DNA of 64,000 nucleotides, taken from contig JAQYTJ010000055.1 in assembly GCA_028724885.1 (NCBI GenBank), positions 1-64,000 on the forward strand, read 5' to 3'. The stretch is from Bacteroidales bacterium (GTDB taxonomy: Bacteria > Bacteroidota > Bacteroidia > Bacteroidales > UBA932). A program made the position numbers and the translations under genes. Below the pieces are notes generated by a model. The model saw only the letters and a program-made list of their open reading frames with translations. It made no database searches and was not told the DNA's origin. Of the stretch, positions 17,948 to 27,215 are shown one piece after another. Position 1 is the stretch's first letter. Each line of letters begins with the position of its first letter.

Positions 17948-19078
17948 TCAAAATAATTCTAATTCTGTGATAGCTTTTGTTATGTTAGCTTTGGCTATGG
18001 TGGGCTGCATCGCTTTATTAAGCGACATGCCCTCTGGGGTGATTTGAATGACATCCTCGAATCCTGCTTCTAGAAGCTGATCTCTGTCAGATACTTTGCC
18101 TGCTAAGAGGTAGACTTTCGTTTTTCTGCCGCAGCCGCACTCTGCGTCATATTTCTTGGCATATTCAAGAACACCGAAAGGAACTTTACCTTTAAGCGTT
18201 TGAATGTCGGAATGACCCTCACCAGTAATGACAACGCTACAAGAATCAAGCATATTCCCAAACCTGGCAAGATCCAGCACTTTCCAGATGCCGGGAACCA
18301 TGTCTGCCCTGAAACAAGCCCTAAGCGCACCCCCGATGCCACCTGCTGCACCCGAACCTGGAATATTCCTGATGTCTTCTCCCGAAAAATTTGAATAGAC
18401 GTAGCAGAGTTGAGCCATCCAGGAGTCTATTGCATCTGCCATTTCTGGTGTTGCACCCTTCTGAGGAGCGAACATTTTAGCAGCTCCTCCATTTCCGAAA
18501 AATGGCACTGAGACATCGTAGAAGCCAGTAATTCTACAATACGGAATGTTCTTGTTCCTTCTGCTGGATTCTATCTCCAAGATATTCCCCAGCTCGGCCT
18601 GACCAGGTGCCAACATGCCTGAAGGCGTCAAGAATCTATAGCCAAGCGCCTGCAGCATGCCAGTGCCCCCATCGCAAGTTGCAGTGCCTCCTAAACCTAG
18701 CCAGATTTCTTCTACGCCGGAATCCAAGGCATCTGCCATCATTTCCCCGGTGCCGAAAGAACTTGAATATAATGGGTTACGATCTTCTGGCGCAACAAGG
18801 CCCAATCCGCTGGCTGCGGCGGTTTCAATTATCGCAATCGTACCATCCGCAGCCAATCCGTATTCTGCAGTTATGGAGTGTCCTAGGGGGTCAGTGCAAT
18901 TGACTTTTCTGTATATGCCGTCGAGCAGTTCGGTTATTACTTCCGTGAAACCTTCGCCGCCATCTGAGATAGGAACCACAGCCGCCTCCCCAGAAGAAAA
19001 GGCGGCCATCGCTGCTTTTCCGGCTTCCTGCGAGGTCAGACAGCCCTTGAAAGAATCTATGGCGATGATCGCTTTCAA
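17948..19078 (-). CDS. Glycerate kinase
   Basis: MKAIIAIDSFKGCLTSQEAGKAA, PISDGGEGF, GLGGTATCDGGTGMLQALG, GAAGGIGGAL, TGEGHSDIQTLKGKVP. Confidence 0.95.
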   Translation of the reverse strand: MKAIIAIDSFKGCLTSQEAGKAAMAAFSSGEAAVVPISDGGEGFTEVITELLDGIYRKVNCTDPLGHSITAEYGLAADGTIAIIETAAASGLGLVAPEDRNPLYSSSFGTGEMMADALDSGVEEIWLGLGGTATCDGGTGMLQALGYRFLTPSGMLAPGQAELGNILEIESSRRNKNIPYCRITGFYDVSVPFFGNGGAAKMFAPQKGATPEMADAIDSWMAQLCYVYSNFSGEDIRNIPGSGAAGGIGGALRACFRADMVPGIWKVLDLARFGNMLDSCSVVITGEGHSDIQTLKGKVPFGVLEYAKKYDAECGCGRKTKVYLLAGKVSDRDQLLEAGFEDVIQITPEGMSLNKAMQPTIAKANITKAITELELF

Positions 19079-20277
19079 ATCGTCCTTCCAGGGTAGGCCT
19101 TAAGCCCGGCTTCGAGAGCATCCATAGCCTTCTCTAGCTCAGGCACCTCTAGCACGTATGCTAGGCGGATGTGGCTGATGCCGCATCCAGGTGTCCTATA
19201 GAATGACTGGGCTGGAGTGACCATGGTCGTCATTCCATTGTAGCTGAAGTCTGTGAGCATCCATTTGCAGAAGTTCTCGGCATTATCGACAGGAATCTCT
19301 GCAATGGTATAGAACGCTCCGCCTGGAACAGGGGAATATACGCCTTCCATGGCATTTAGTCTCCCCAAAGCATAGTCTCTTCTGGCAATATATTCCTTTT
19401 TAGTAGTTTCGAAATAGGAATCTGGCGTGTCCATTGCACCCAATGTCGCAATCTGTCCATAGACAGGGGCACAGAGCCTCGACTGCCCGAACTTAAGGGC
19501 GGCGGCAATGACATCTTTATTGTGGGAAATGATGCAGCCGATTCTCACGCCGCAAAGATTGTAACGCTTAGATACAGAATCCAATAATATAACGTTCTGC
19601 TCAAGCCCCGGAATATTCATTGCGGAGAAGTGGGGTTCTCCTGAATAGCAGAATTCCCTGTAAACTTCATCGGAAATAAGGAACAGATCGTGCTTTTTGC
19701 AGAAGTTCCCCAAGACCATCATATCCTCTTTAGAGTACAGCGTTCCGGTAGGGTTGCCTGGGTTGCTGACAAGTACGGCCTTAGTGCGAGGAGAGACCAG
19801 TTTCTCGAATTCGTCGATAGAAGGCACTATGAAGCCTGTGCTTATGTCGGTGTGGACTACTTTAAGATTAATATTGTTCAGGTAGCAAAATGTATAATAA
19901 TTAGTGTAGAATGGCTCCATTACGAGAAGCTCATCCCCCTCGTCGCAAGCAATCTGCAAGGCAATGTCTATGCCCTCGCTTCCTCCGGTAGTGACAATAA
20001 TCTCGGAAGGGTCGATATTTATGCCGACCTTGCGATAATATTTTTCGGCGAAGGCTTTCCTCAGCTCCATCATTCCAGCAGAATTCGAGTAAGAAACGTG
20101 ATCAAGGTCGTTGTTCCTCACTGCATCCAGCACGCACTTCGGAGACTTTATGTCCGGAGCGCCTACGTTAAGGTGAAAAACCTTGACGCCTTTACTCTTT
20201 GCCTCGTCGGCAAATGGAACCAGTTTCCTGATGGCGGAAGCTGGCATAAGCTGAGTTTTTTTAGAGATGCTTGCCAT
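19075..20277 (-). CDS. PLP-dependent aminotransferase class I/II
   Basis: VFHLNVGAPDI, SNPGNPTGTLYS, ISDEVYREF, LLDSVSKRYNLCGVRIGC (PLP lysine). Confidence 0.94.
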   Translation of the reverse strand: MASISKKTQLMPASAIRKLVPFADEAKSKGVKVFHLNVGAPDIKSPKCVLDAVRNNDLDHVSYSNSAGMMELRKAFAEKYYRKVGINIDPSEIIVTTGGSEGIDIALQIACDEGDELLVMEPFYTNYYTFCYLNNINLKVVHTDISTGFIVPSIDEFEKLVSPRTKAVLVSNPGNPTGTLYSKEDMMVLGNFCKKHDLFLISDEVYREFCYSGEPHFSAMNIPGLEQNVILLDSVSKRYNLCGVRIGCIISHNKDVIAAALKFGQSRLCAPVYGQIATLGAMDTPDSYFETTKKEYIARRDYALGRLNAMEGVYSPVPGGAFYTIAEIPVDNAENFCKWMLTDFSYNGMTTMVTPAQSFYRTPGCGISHIRLAYVLEVPELEKAMDALEAGLKAYPGRTI

Positions 20278-20345
20278 GTCGTTCTGCTAATAAATAAGTT
20301 AAAGTTTTATATGCATGATATCTTTTCAAAGATAGTGATTTTTTT

Positions 20346-20353
20346 TACCTTTG
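20346..20353 (+). promoter_or_regulatory. Bacteroidota -7 element (TACCTTTG) upstream of GSIII
   Basis: Matches TAnnTTTG; about 30 bp before the glutamine synthetase ATG. Confidence 0.6.
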
Positions 20354-20384
20354 TAGACGTTCTTAACAAATTAATTTAAGTTTT

Positions 20385-22559
20385 ATGTCAACTTTCAGAC
20401 AAAGAGCATTGAATGAAGCTGCAATGCATGGAAACGAGCGTTATTTCGTTGAGGATGGTCCCATCTCATCGTTTTTCGGTGTGAACGTCTTCGATAGGGA
20501 AAAGATGCGCCGCTACATGTCAAAGCCAGCTTATGAGGCTGTGATTTCTGCTAGCGAGTATGGCACCAGCATCGACCGCAGCTTGGCAAATGAAGTTGCC
20601 ACTGGCATGAAAACTTGGGCGATAGAGATGGGCGCTACTCATTACACGCACATCATTGAACCGCTTACTGGTCTTACTGCGGAAAAGCATGAGGCTTTCG
20701 TCACTGTCAAAAATGGTGATGTCTTCGAAAGATTCAGCGGCACTGCTCTTGTCCAGCAGGAACCTGACGGCTCAAGTTTCCCTAGCGGAGGATTGAGGAA
20801 TACGTTCGAGGCCCGCGGTTATTCCGCGTGGGACCCAACTTCCCCTGTTTATATCCTTGGTCAGACGCTCTGCATACCTTCTATCTTTGTTTCCTACAAT
20901 GGAGAAGCGATTGATATGAAGGTGCCGAACCTGAAAGCTTACCAGGCTCTAAACAAGGCTGCCGTCTCGGTGGCAAATCTTTTTGACGATGCGGTCACAA
21001 AGGTGACTGTAAACATAGGTCTCGAACAGGAATATTTTTTGGTCGATGAGGCCCTTTACAAGGCTCGTCCTGACCTTGCCCTCTGTGGCAGGACGGTTCT
21101 TGGGCACACTTCAGCGAAAGATCAGCAGCTCTCTGACCATTATCAGGGTACAATCCCTCAAAGGGCGATGTCTTTCATGAAAGATTTCGAGACGGAGGCT
21201 TATAAGCTTGGCATAGAACTCACTACAAGGCATAACGAGGTGGCTCCTAATCAGTTCGAGAGCGCTCCGAAATTTTGTGAGATGACCAAGGCCATCGATC
21301 AGAACATGCTTCTGATGACTGTGATGCAGCAGGTGGCTGATAAGCATCATCTGAAAGTCATTCTTCACGAGAAACCTTTCGCCGGCGTAAATGGAAGCGG
21401 CAAGCATACGAATTGGTCTATGCAAACAGACACTGGCGTCAATCTGCTCTCACCAGGGACGACTCCAACCACGAACCTTCAATTCCTTGCTTTCTATGCG
21501 TCTGTCCTGAAGGCTGTGCATCAGCATAACACGTTGATAATGACTTCTGCCTGCACTTACAGCAACGGTTTCCGCCTTGGCGGGAACGAGGCTCCGCCAG
21601 CGGTCATGTCAGTATTCTCGGGGTCTACACTTTTTAAAGTCTTTGATTCCATCATGAAGATGAAAACAGACAAGAGTGCAGGTTCGGGCAAAGAGTCAAT
21701 TAAGCTTGTTAATTCCATTCCTGAGATATTCCCAGATAACACGGATCGTAACAGGACATCTCCTTTTGCCTTCACTGGCAACAGGTTCGAGTTCCGCGCA
21801 GTAGGTTCTTCAGTGAACGCTGCATCTGTGACTTATGTGCTTAATGCCGCTGTTGCTGAGGCTCTTGCCGATTTCCGTATGCGCGTGGACAAGAAAATGA
21901 TGGCACGCAGCAAGAAGAACGATGCAGTTATGGAGGTCGTTAAAGAATTCCTAACCGAATCACAGGATGTAATGTTCGAAGGCAATGGCTACAGCGCAGA
22001 GTGGCTTGAAGAGGCTAAGAAGAGAGGGCTGAAGGCCATCACGAATTTCCCTGATGCATATAAGAACTATCTCACGAAAGATTCAGAGGCTCTTTTCGTC
22101 AAGCAAGGCATCCTTTCCAAGGCCGAGATAGAGGCGCGCTACGAGGTTCTGAACGAAACATACGTGAAGAAGCTTCAGATTGAGGCTAGGGTGATAGGCG
22201 ACCTTTGCCTGAATCATGTCATTCCTGCCGCTGTAAGGTATCAGGATTTGCTTATTCAGGATATTACCGGCAGCCAGGCAGTGTTCAAGGCAGAGAGCAA
22301 AGAACTTTGCAAGGCCGAGATTAACACGTACAAGAAAATAGCTGGTTTCATTAATAACTTGCAGGCTGATGTCGAGCAGCTGGTCGAGGCTAGGAAGAAG
22401 GCCAATGCCGTTTCCGACATTGCCAAGAGAGCAAAGCTATACTCTACGGAAGTCATGTCCTGGATGAAGAAAGTGCGTTACAGCGCAGACCATCTGGAGA
22501 TGCTCGTGGATGATGAACTCTGGCCTATGCCGAAGTACAGGGAGCTCCTGTTCTTCTAA
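20385..22559 (+). CDS. glnN: Type III glutamine synthetase
   Basis: 724 aa; MSTFRQRALNEAA...SSFFGVNVFDREKMRRYM; GVNGSGKHTNWSMQTDTGVNLL; NRTSPFAFTGNRFEFRAVGSS. Confidence 0.95.
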   Translation: MSTFRQRALNEAAMHGNERYFVEDGPISSFFGVNVFDREKMRRYMSKPAYEAVISASEYGTSIDRSLANEVATGMKTWAIEMGATHYTHIIEPLTGLTAEKHEAFVTVKNGDVFERFSGTALVQQEPDGSSFPSGGLRNTFEARGYSAWDPTSPVYILGQTLCIPSIFVSYNGEAIDMKVPNLKAYQALNKAAVSVANLFDDAVTKVTVNIGLEQEYFLVDEALYKARPDLALCGRTVLGHTSAKDQQLSDHYQGTIPQRAMSFMKDFETEAYKLGIELTTRHNEVAPNQFESAPKFCEMTKAIDQNMLLMTVMQQVADKHHLKVILHEKPFAGVNGSGKHTNWSMQTDTGVNLLSPGTTPTTNLQFLAFYASVLKAVHQHNTLIMTSACTYSNGFRLGGNEAPPAVMSVFSGSTLFKVFDSIMKMKTDKSAGSGKESIKLVNSIPEIFPDNTDRNRTSPFAFTGNRFEFRAVGSSVNAASVTYVLNAAVAEALADFRMRVDKKMMARSKKNDAVMEVVKEFLTESQDVMFEGNGYSAEWLEEAKKRGLKAITNFPDAYKNYLTKDSEALFVKQGILSKAEIEARYEVLNETYVKKLQIEARVIGDLCLNHVIPAAVRYQDLLIQDITGSQAVFKAESKELCKAEINTYKKIAGFINNLQADVEQLVEARKKANAVSDIAKRAKLYSTEVMSWMKKVRYSADHLEMLVDDELWPMPKYRELLFF

Positions 22560-22576
22560 ATGAATATAATATATTA

Positions 22577-23392
22577 ATGAAGAATCTTTTAAGCATTTTT
22601 TTCATTGCTGTGGTTTTGTCTGGCATTACGTCATGCGCTAGGCACGTAGAAAGCACTTTCGTGGCTATCCCTTTCGTGGATGACCTTCTCGCAGATTCGC
22701 TTCCTGCGTTAAAGTCCTATGCCGCATTATCCGGCAAAACCACTGGCAGCATTGCTCTAGTAGGGGATCCATCCGAATGCCTGAAGGTGAGCGAGGAACT
22801 CATGACTTCGGATAAGTTCGATAATGTGGATGGCCGCAAAGTTTCAGATGGCCTGCCAGATTTCGCTGGCGAGACTTTTGTTTCCATCCTGGACTTGTAC
22901 GACGCACCTTTCGACAGCATAATATTCAAGAGAGATTCTGTGGCATTAAGAGAAATTTCTGTTCGCGACTGCGTTTATGCTCTGGATACTTCTTTCAGTT
23001 TCACTCCGTACGGCGGTCGTGCATCTATCTCGAAAGGCTCCCCGAAAGTGCTGGTGGTTTGCTCTCCATTAGTGACAGAGTGTGCTATAGCCGATATTGA
23101 AGATTTCTTTTCTAAGATAGGGTGCCAGATTCCAATCATCTGTTCAACGGACACCGCATATTCGTATTCAGAATCACTCTATTCCCTTCTTAGGCAAAAG
23201 AATATGTTCACTCACGACATCGCATATCCTTCTGCTGAGGGCTATGTTGTAGTGCCTATGGATGACAGTTCGATGTCACTAAATTCTGTCCTTGTCAGCT
23301 TTGACGAGGGCTTCATCCCAATTGAATACCCAGATTCTGTGTCCATATGGTCAGTTGCTCCAAAAACCGTGGAATCGTATGTTCAAAAATAG
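22577..23392 (+). CDS. Hypothetical lipoprotein
   Basis: 271 aa ORF with signal MKNLLSIFFIAVVLSGITSC; overlaps the exonuclease start. Confidence 0.7.
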   Translation: MKNLLSIFFIAVVLSGITSCARHVESTFVAIPFVDDLLADSLPALKSYAALSGKTTGSIALVGDPSECLKVSEELMTSDKFDNVDGRKVSDGLPDFAGETFVSILDLYDAPFDSIIFKRDSVALREISVRDCVYALDTSFSFTPYGGRASISKGSPKVLVVCSPLVTECAIADIEDFFSKIGCQIPIICSTDTAYSYSESLYSLLRQKNMFTHDIAYPSAEGYVVVPMDDSSMSLNSVLVSFDEGFIPIEYPDSVSIWSVAPKTVESYVQK

Positions 23393-24269
23393 TATTACTC
23401 CGGAAGAAATAGAAAAGCTGCAGCTGGCTAGTTTTAAGGGCAAGATAAAAGTAATCAATAGGTTAGGATTGGATTTCATTCTGGCAGTCAGGTACTTGAA
23501 AAAGCAGAAGATCATCGGTTTCGACACTGAATCTAGGCCATGCTTTTCTCCGAATCAGCATCACTATGGTGTCTCGCTTCTTCAGCTTTCTGGGGAAGAC
23601 GAGGCGTTTCTTTTTAGGATAAAACTTATGGGAGGAATCCCGAAGCCGCTCAGGAATATTCTCTCGAACGAGAAGATCTTGAAGGTCGGTGCAGCTGTGA
23701 ACGATGACGTACACGGGCTGCGGAAGCATCACGATTTCGAGCCTGGTGGTTTCGTGGATTTGCAGAAGGTGGTCTGGGAATATGGCATCAAGGATAAGAG
23801 CGTTAAGAAAATGAGCGCAATCATTTTGGGTTTTCGGATTTCCAAGAGCCAGCAGCTTTCGAATTGGGAAGCGGGCAGACTTTCAGAGTCGCAGAAGCTT
23901 TATGCTGCGACTGATGCTTGGGTCTGCCTGAAGATGTACAAGAAGCTTTTGGCTTCTGAGAAACACCCTCTGACTCCAGAGGAAATGCTTCCGAATCCGC
24001 CGAAACAGCATATAGCTGTTCCTACGGCTAATTCGGTATCTGCGTCAGCCAGCTCAGTTGCGGCGGCGCATAGTTCAGCGCCTGCGGCAGACCCCTCAGT
24101 TTCGACGACTTGCAGTTCGGCTTCTGCGGCAGACCGCCCTGTTTCGACGAAGCGCAGTTCAGCGCCTGCGGCAGACCGCCCTATTTCGACGAAGCGCAGT
24201 TCAGCGCCTGCGGCGCGCAAACAAAAAGGTGCCGTTTCTGCCACCAATCGTTCCGTCAAACATAAATGA
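23379..24269 (+). CDS. 3'-5' exonuclease (RNase D/WRN-like) with repetitive low-complexity C-terminus
   Basis: DEDD motifs (IGFDTESRPCF, VNDDVHGLRKHH, YAATDAWVCLKMY); start MFKNSITPEE at 23379 preferred over 23292. Confidence 0.85.
   Translation: MFKNSITPEEIEKLQLASFKGKIKVINRLGLDFILAVRYLKKQKIIGFDTESRPCFSPNQHHYGVSLLQLSGEDEAFLFRIKLMGGIPKPLRNILSNEKILKVGAAVNDDVHGLRKHHDFEPGGFVDLQKVVWEYGIKDKSVKKMSAIILGFRISKSQQLSNWEAGRLSESQKLYAATDAWVCLKMYKKLLASEKHPLTPEEMLPNPPKQHIAVPTANSVSASASSVAAAHSSAPAADPSVSTTCSSASAADRPVSTKRSSAPAADRPISTKRSSAPAARKQKGAVSATNRSVKHK
24072..24220 (+). repeat. Intragenic 42-bp tandem repeat (about 3.5 copies)
   Basis: AGTTCAGCGCCTGCGGCAGACCGCCCTGTTTCGACGAAGCGC iterated; protein SSAPAADRPVSTKR repeats. 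Confidence 0.85.
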
Positions 24270-25618
24270 ATATGACTAAGATTATTCTGAAAAAGGGTAG
24301 GGAAGAGTCTCTTCGCAGGTTTCATCCATGGGTGTTCTCCGGTGCTATCGCTCAGATCGTGGGTGAGCCAGCGGAAGGTGATATCGTGGGTGTTTTCGCT
24401 TTTGACGGCTCATTCCTAGCATATGGCCATTATCAGATAGGCTCAATAGCCGTCAGGGTGCTCAGTTTCAACGGAGAAAATCCCACGAAGCCGGAATTTT
24501 TTATGCATATGCTGTCGAAGGCTCTGCACCTTCGCATTGCCGCCGGACTGGCAAGTTTTGGTCATCCTGACCTGAGAAACGATAGTCATTCTGAACAAAC
24601 CACCCACCGTAATCCTGAACAAGCCACCTACCGTAATCCTGAACAAACCATCCACCGTCATCCTGAACTTGATTCAGGATCTAATCCTACCAAGAATCCT
24701 GTTACAGGATCTGTCACGAACTGCTATCGCCTAGTGCACGGCGAGGGAGACGGCCTGCCAGGTCTAATCATAGACTTTTACGATGGCGTTTGTGTGATGC
24801 AAGCACACTCCGTAGGTATGTTCAGAGCAAAAGAGGCCATCTGTAATGCGCTAAAACAGATTTACGGAGACTCTTTGAAGGCGGTTTACGACAAAAGTTC
24901 CGGCACAGCCCCTTTTAAGGCGGGACTGGACTTAGTGGATGGATACATTTATAAAACTGATGGTTTTTCTGATGACGAACAGGTCGTTCAGGAAAACGGT
25001 CATGAATTCCTAGTTAACTGGACCGAAGGTCAGAAAACAGGATTTTTCCTAGACCAGAGAGAGAACAGGCTGCTTACGGAAAAATATTCAAAGGGACGCA
25101 ATGTCCTGAACCTTTTCTGCTACACAGGCGGCTTCTCCGTCTATGCCCTTGGCGGCGGCGCCGTTCACGTCGACTCGGTAGACAGCTCTAAGAAAGCCAT
25201 TGACATGGTTTCTAAGAATATGTCGCTGAATGGCTTCGAGAACTCCTCCCACTCGGAGTTCTGCGAAGACGCTATGGAATATCTTGCTAAAGTGCCTGAG
25301 GACAAATATGATCTGATGATAGTGGACCCTCCTGCATTCGCAAAGCACAGGGGCGCTTTGAGCAATGCCCTGAGGGCATATCAGCGACTTAATGCTGCAG
25401 CTATTTCCAAAGTGGCTCCAGGAGGCATCATATTCACTTTTAGCTGTTCTCAAGTAGTTGATAAAGAGGCGTTTGCCCTTGCCGTATTCTCTGCTGCAGC
25501 TCAGACAGGCAGGAGCGTTCGCATTCTGGATCGCCTGAACCAGCCCGCAGATCATGCAGTGAACATCTACCACCCCGAAGGTGAATACCTGAAAGGCCTT
25601 CTTCTTTACGTGGAATAA
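24266..25618 (+). CDS. rlmI: 23S rRNA (cytosine-C5)-methyltransferase RlmI-like SAM-dependent methyltransferase with in-frame repeat insertion
   Basis: PUA-like N-term (RFHPWVFSGAI), NCYRLVHGEGDGLPGLIIDFYDG, TGFFLDQRENRLL, VLNLFCYTGGFSVYA, LMIVDPPAFAKH, FTFSCSQ. Confidence 0.93.
   Translation: MNMTKIILKKGREESLRRFHPWVFSGAIAQIVGEPAEGDIVGVFAFDGSFLAYGHYQIGSIAVRVLSFNGENPTKPEFFMHMLSKALHLRIAAGLASFGHPDLRNDSHSEQTTHRNPEQATYRNPEQTIHRHPELDSGSNPTKNPVTGSVTNCYRLVHGEGDGLPGLIIDFYDGVCVMQAHSVGMFRAKEAICNALKQIYGDSLKAVYDKSSGTAPFKAGLDLVDGYIYKTDGFSDDEQVVQENGHEFLVNWTEGQKTGFFLDQRENRLLTEKYSKGRNVLNLFCYTGGFSVYALGGGAVHVDSVDSSKKAIDMVSKNMSLNGFENSSHSEFCEDAMEYLAKVPEDKYDLMIVDPPAFAKHRGALSNALRAYQRLNAAAISKVAPGGIIFTFSCSQVVDKEAFALAVFSAAAQTGRSVRILDRLNQPADHAVNIYHPEGEYLKGLLLYVE
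24563..24712 (+). repeat. Modular repeat array (five 24-bp units plus one 30-bp unit) inside the rlmI reading frame
   Basis: Units at 24563, 24587, 24611, 24635, 24659 (24 bp each) and 24683-24712; translates HPDLRNDS/HSEQTTHR/NPEQATYR/NPEQTIHR/HPELDSGS/NPTKNPVTGS. Confidence 0.93.
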
Positions 25619-25715
25619 TCGTAAAAGCCTCGCAGGCTTCCACACTATGATTTAATGTTGTCTGCACTTTTAAATTATCTTTCCGAATAAATTTGCGCAA
25701 ACGGGAATTTAATCT

Positions 25716-25723
25716 TAAATTTG
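25716..25723 (+). promoter_or_regulatory. Bacteroidota -7 element (TAAATTTG) upstream of tRNA-Cys; second match at 25688-25695
   Basis: TAnnTTTG matches at 25716-25723 and 25688-25695. Confidence 0.5.
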
Positions 25724-25786
25724 CATTCACGTCAATTGACCAGTGATTTGTGTTGCCGAGTGCAAGTCCATGCGATGTTGATTCAA

Positions 25787-25857
25787 GGTGCCTTGGCCGA
25801 GTGGTTAGGCACAGGTCTGCAAAACCTGGTACAGCGGTTCGAATCTGCTAGGCACCT
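25787..25857 (+). tRNA. tRNA-Cys (anticodon GCA), CCA not encoded
   Basis: Acceptor GGTGCCT/AGGCACC, D arm GCC..GGC, anticodon stem CAGGT-CTGCAAA-ACCTG (GCA), T arm AGCGG-TTCGAAT-CTGCT. Confidence 0.95.
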
Positions 25858-26084
25858 CCTCTTAAGGGTCTCTGACCTTTACTATTCCCCAATAGTCTTT
25901 ACGCCAATAAAGGAGTGTGTGAAAGGCTTTTATAACTATCTTATTATTAATGTTTTCAAAAAAACAATAATGCACACTGTATCGTCATGCAGGCCGTACA
26001 TATGCCTTCCATAAGTTATCGTTTGTGAATGGTGATTTTCAGCAATACCAGTACGGTCTCCGTCCCCCAGAGCGGCCATCCACG

Positions 26085-26108
26085 TCATCCTGAACTTGAT
26101 TCTGTATT
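26085..26108 (+). repeat. Degenerate copy of the palindromic repeat unit
   Basis: CATCCTGAACTTGATTCTGTATTT, preceded by CATCCACGT. Confidence 0.7.
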
Positions 26109-26444
26109 TGTTGTCTGCGAGCATAGATTCCGGGTCGAGCCAGGAATGGCGGGAGAGAATCTATGTGTGCCCACAAAGTCATCCTCGTCCGCACCGATGG
26201 CTCTGGCAGACCCTGCATTTTGTAGTCCCTGATTTCGTCCATCCATGCCGCACCGCCACAGCCAGATTCTCGCCATGTAGGCGAAGGTTGTCCAGTCGCA
26301 AAGTCCACTTTGCAAATCGGTCGGGAGGCAAAGTGCCTCTGAGTGGTCTGCATTGTGGTTATTCTGACTTTAGGCTGCCAGTTGAGGCGGTCAAAAATCG
26401 GTAATTCCCCACTACAGCACCATATAAGCCACATTCACTCCCGA

Positions 26445-26535
26445 GTGAGCTGCAAAGAGGCAGTCGTATGTGGTGTTACTGTGAGCTGCAAAGAGGCACT
26501 TGGCTATGGCGTGATTGTGAGCTGTAAGGCTCGAG
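26445..26535 (+). repeat. 36-bp tandem repeat, about 2.5 copies
   Basis: GTGAGCTGCAAAGAGGC starts at 26445 and 26481, GTGAGCTGTAAGGC at 26517. Confidence 0.8.
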
Positions 26536-26615
26536 GTTTGCCCAACATGCCTTTCGTGAAGGTTACGAACTTTTTTGATGCAAACATGCAATACATAGTC
26601 ATGCCGTTTGCAGGA

Positions 26616-26851
26616 GAGATTGTCTTAATAATAAACTTACCTTCGTTGATGGCTGATTAATTGAACCCGACTTTGTGTAAGAATATTGGCTTCTCAGCTC
26701 TTGCAAAGACTTTTGATGCAGTCGGGAGGGGGGGGAGATTGTCTTAAAAGAGAAGTTGCTCTCTTTGATAGCTGAACAATTGGATCAGACCTCGTAGAGA
26801 GGGTATTGGCTTTTCAACTTTCACATAGACTTTTAAGACAGTCTGGGGGGG
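26616..26851 (+). repeat. Diverged ~118-bp tandem duplication with G-rich ends
   Basis: Copy 1 26616-26734 and copy 2 26735-26851 share GAGATTGTCTTAA..., TTGATrGCTGA..AATTG, TATTGGCTTyTCA, AGACTTTT, CAGTC.GGGGGG. Confidence 0.75.
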
Positions 26852-27215
26852 AATGTAACAGCATAGCCGCTATGTCAGTAACGGAAGACGATTACTACAT
26901 AGTCTGGAACAAGACTGTCTATGCCTCTGGCTCCATCGTGGTCTGCCTGTGGACAACGGAACGGATGCACCGTACTATCTAAGGCCGACGTCTAAATGTT
27001 TGAGGATCGGCTTTAACGGTCGTAGGAAAAGATGTGTACGTGGTTGGAAGCTAATCTCGATAGGTCCACTTATGACTATGTCTTCGTCCCTCACGTATTG
27101 AAGAATGTCGTCGAGCAGGGCATTAACCTGTCCGAAGGGACGACGATCTGGTCTATGACCTCTGCGATAGTGGAAAAACAGCAGTAAGTCGCGTCCGATT
27201 AATTAGTTTCTGGAA

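Noticed and set aside
19690-20379. 229-aa plus-strand ORF
   Set aside because: Antisense to the PLP aminotransferase, which has strong motif support.
24563-24712. CRISPR array
   Set aside because: The 24-bp units are contiguous without unique spacers, sit inside a reading frame, and no cas genes are visible.
25088-25645. 185-aa minus-strand ORF
   Set aside because: Antisense to rlmI; no family signature.
25721-26014. 97-aa plus-strand ORF
   Set aside because: Overlaps the tRNA-Cys gene; not a credible protein.
26029-26660. ORFs of 67-131 aa in the 26-kb repeat block
   Set aside because: Translations of repetitive, decayed DNA on both strands; no consistent protein-family signal.
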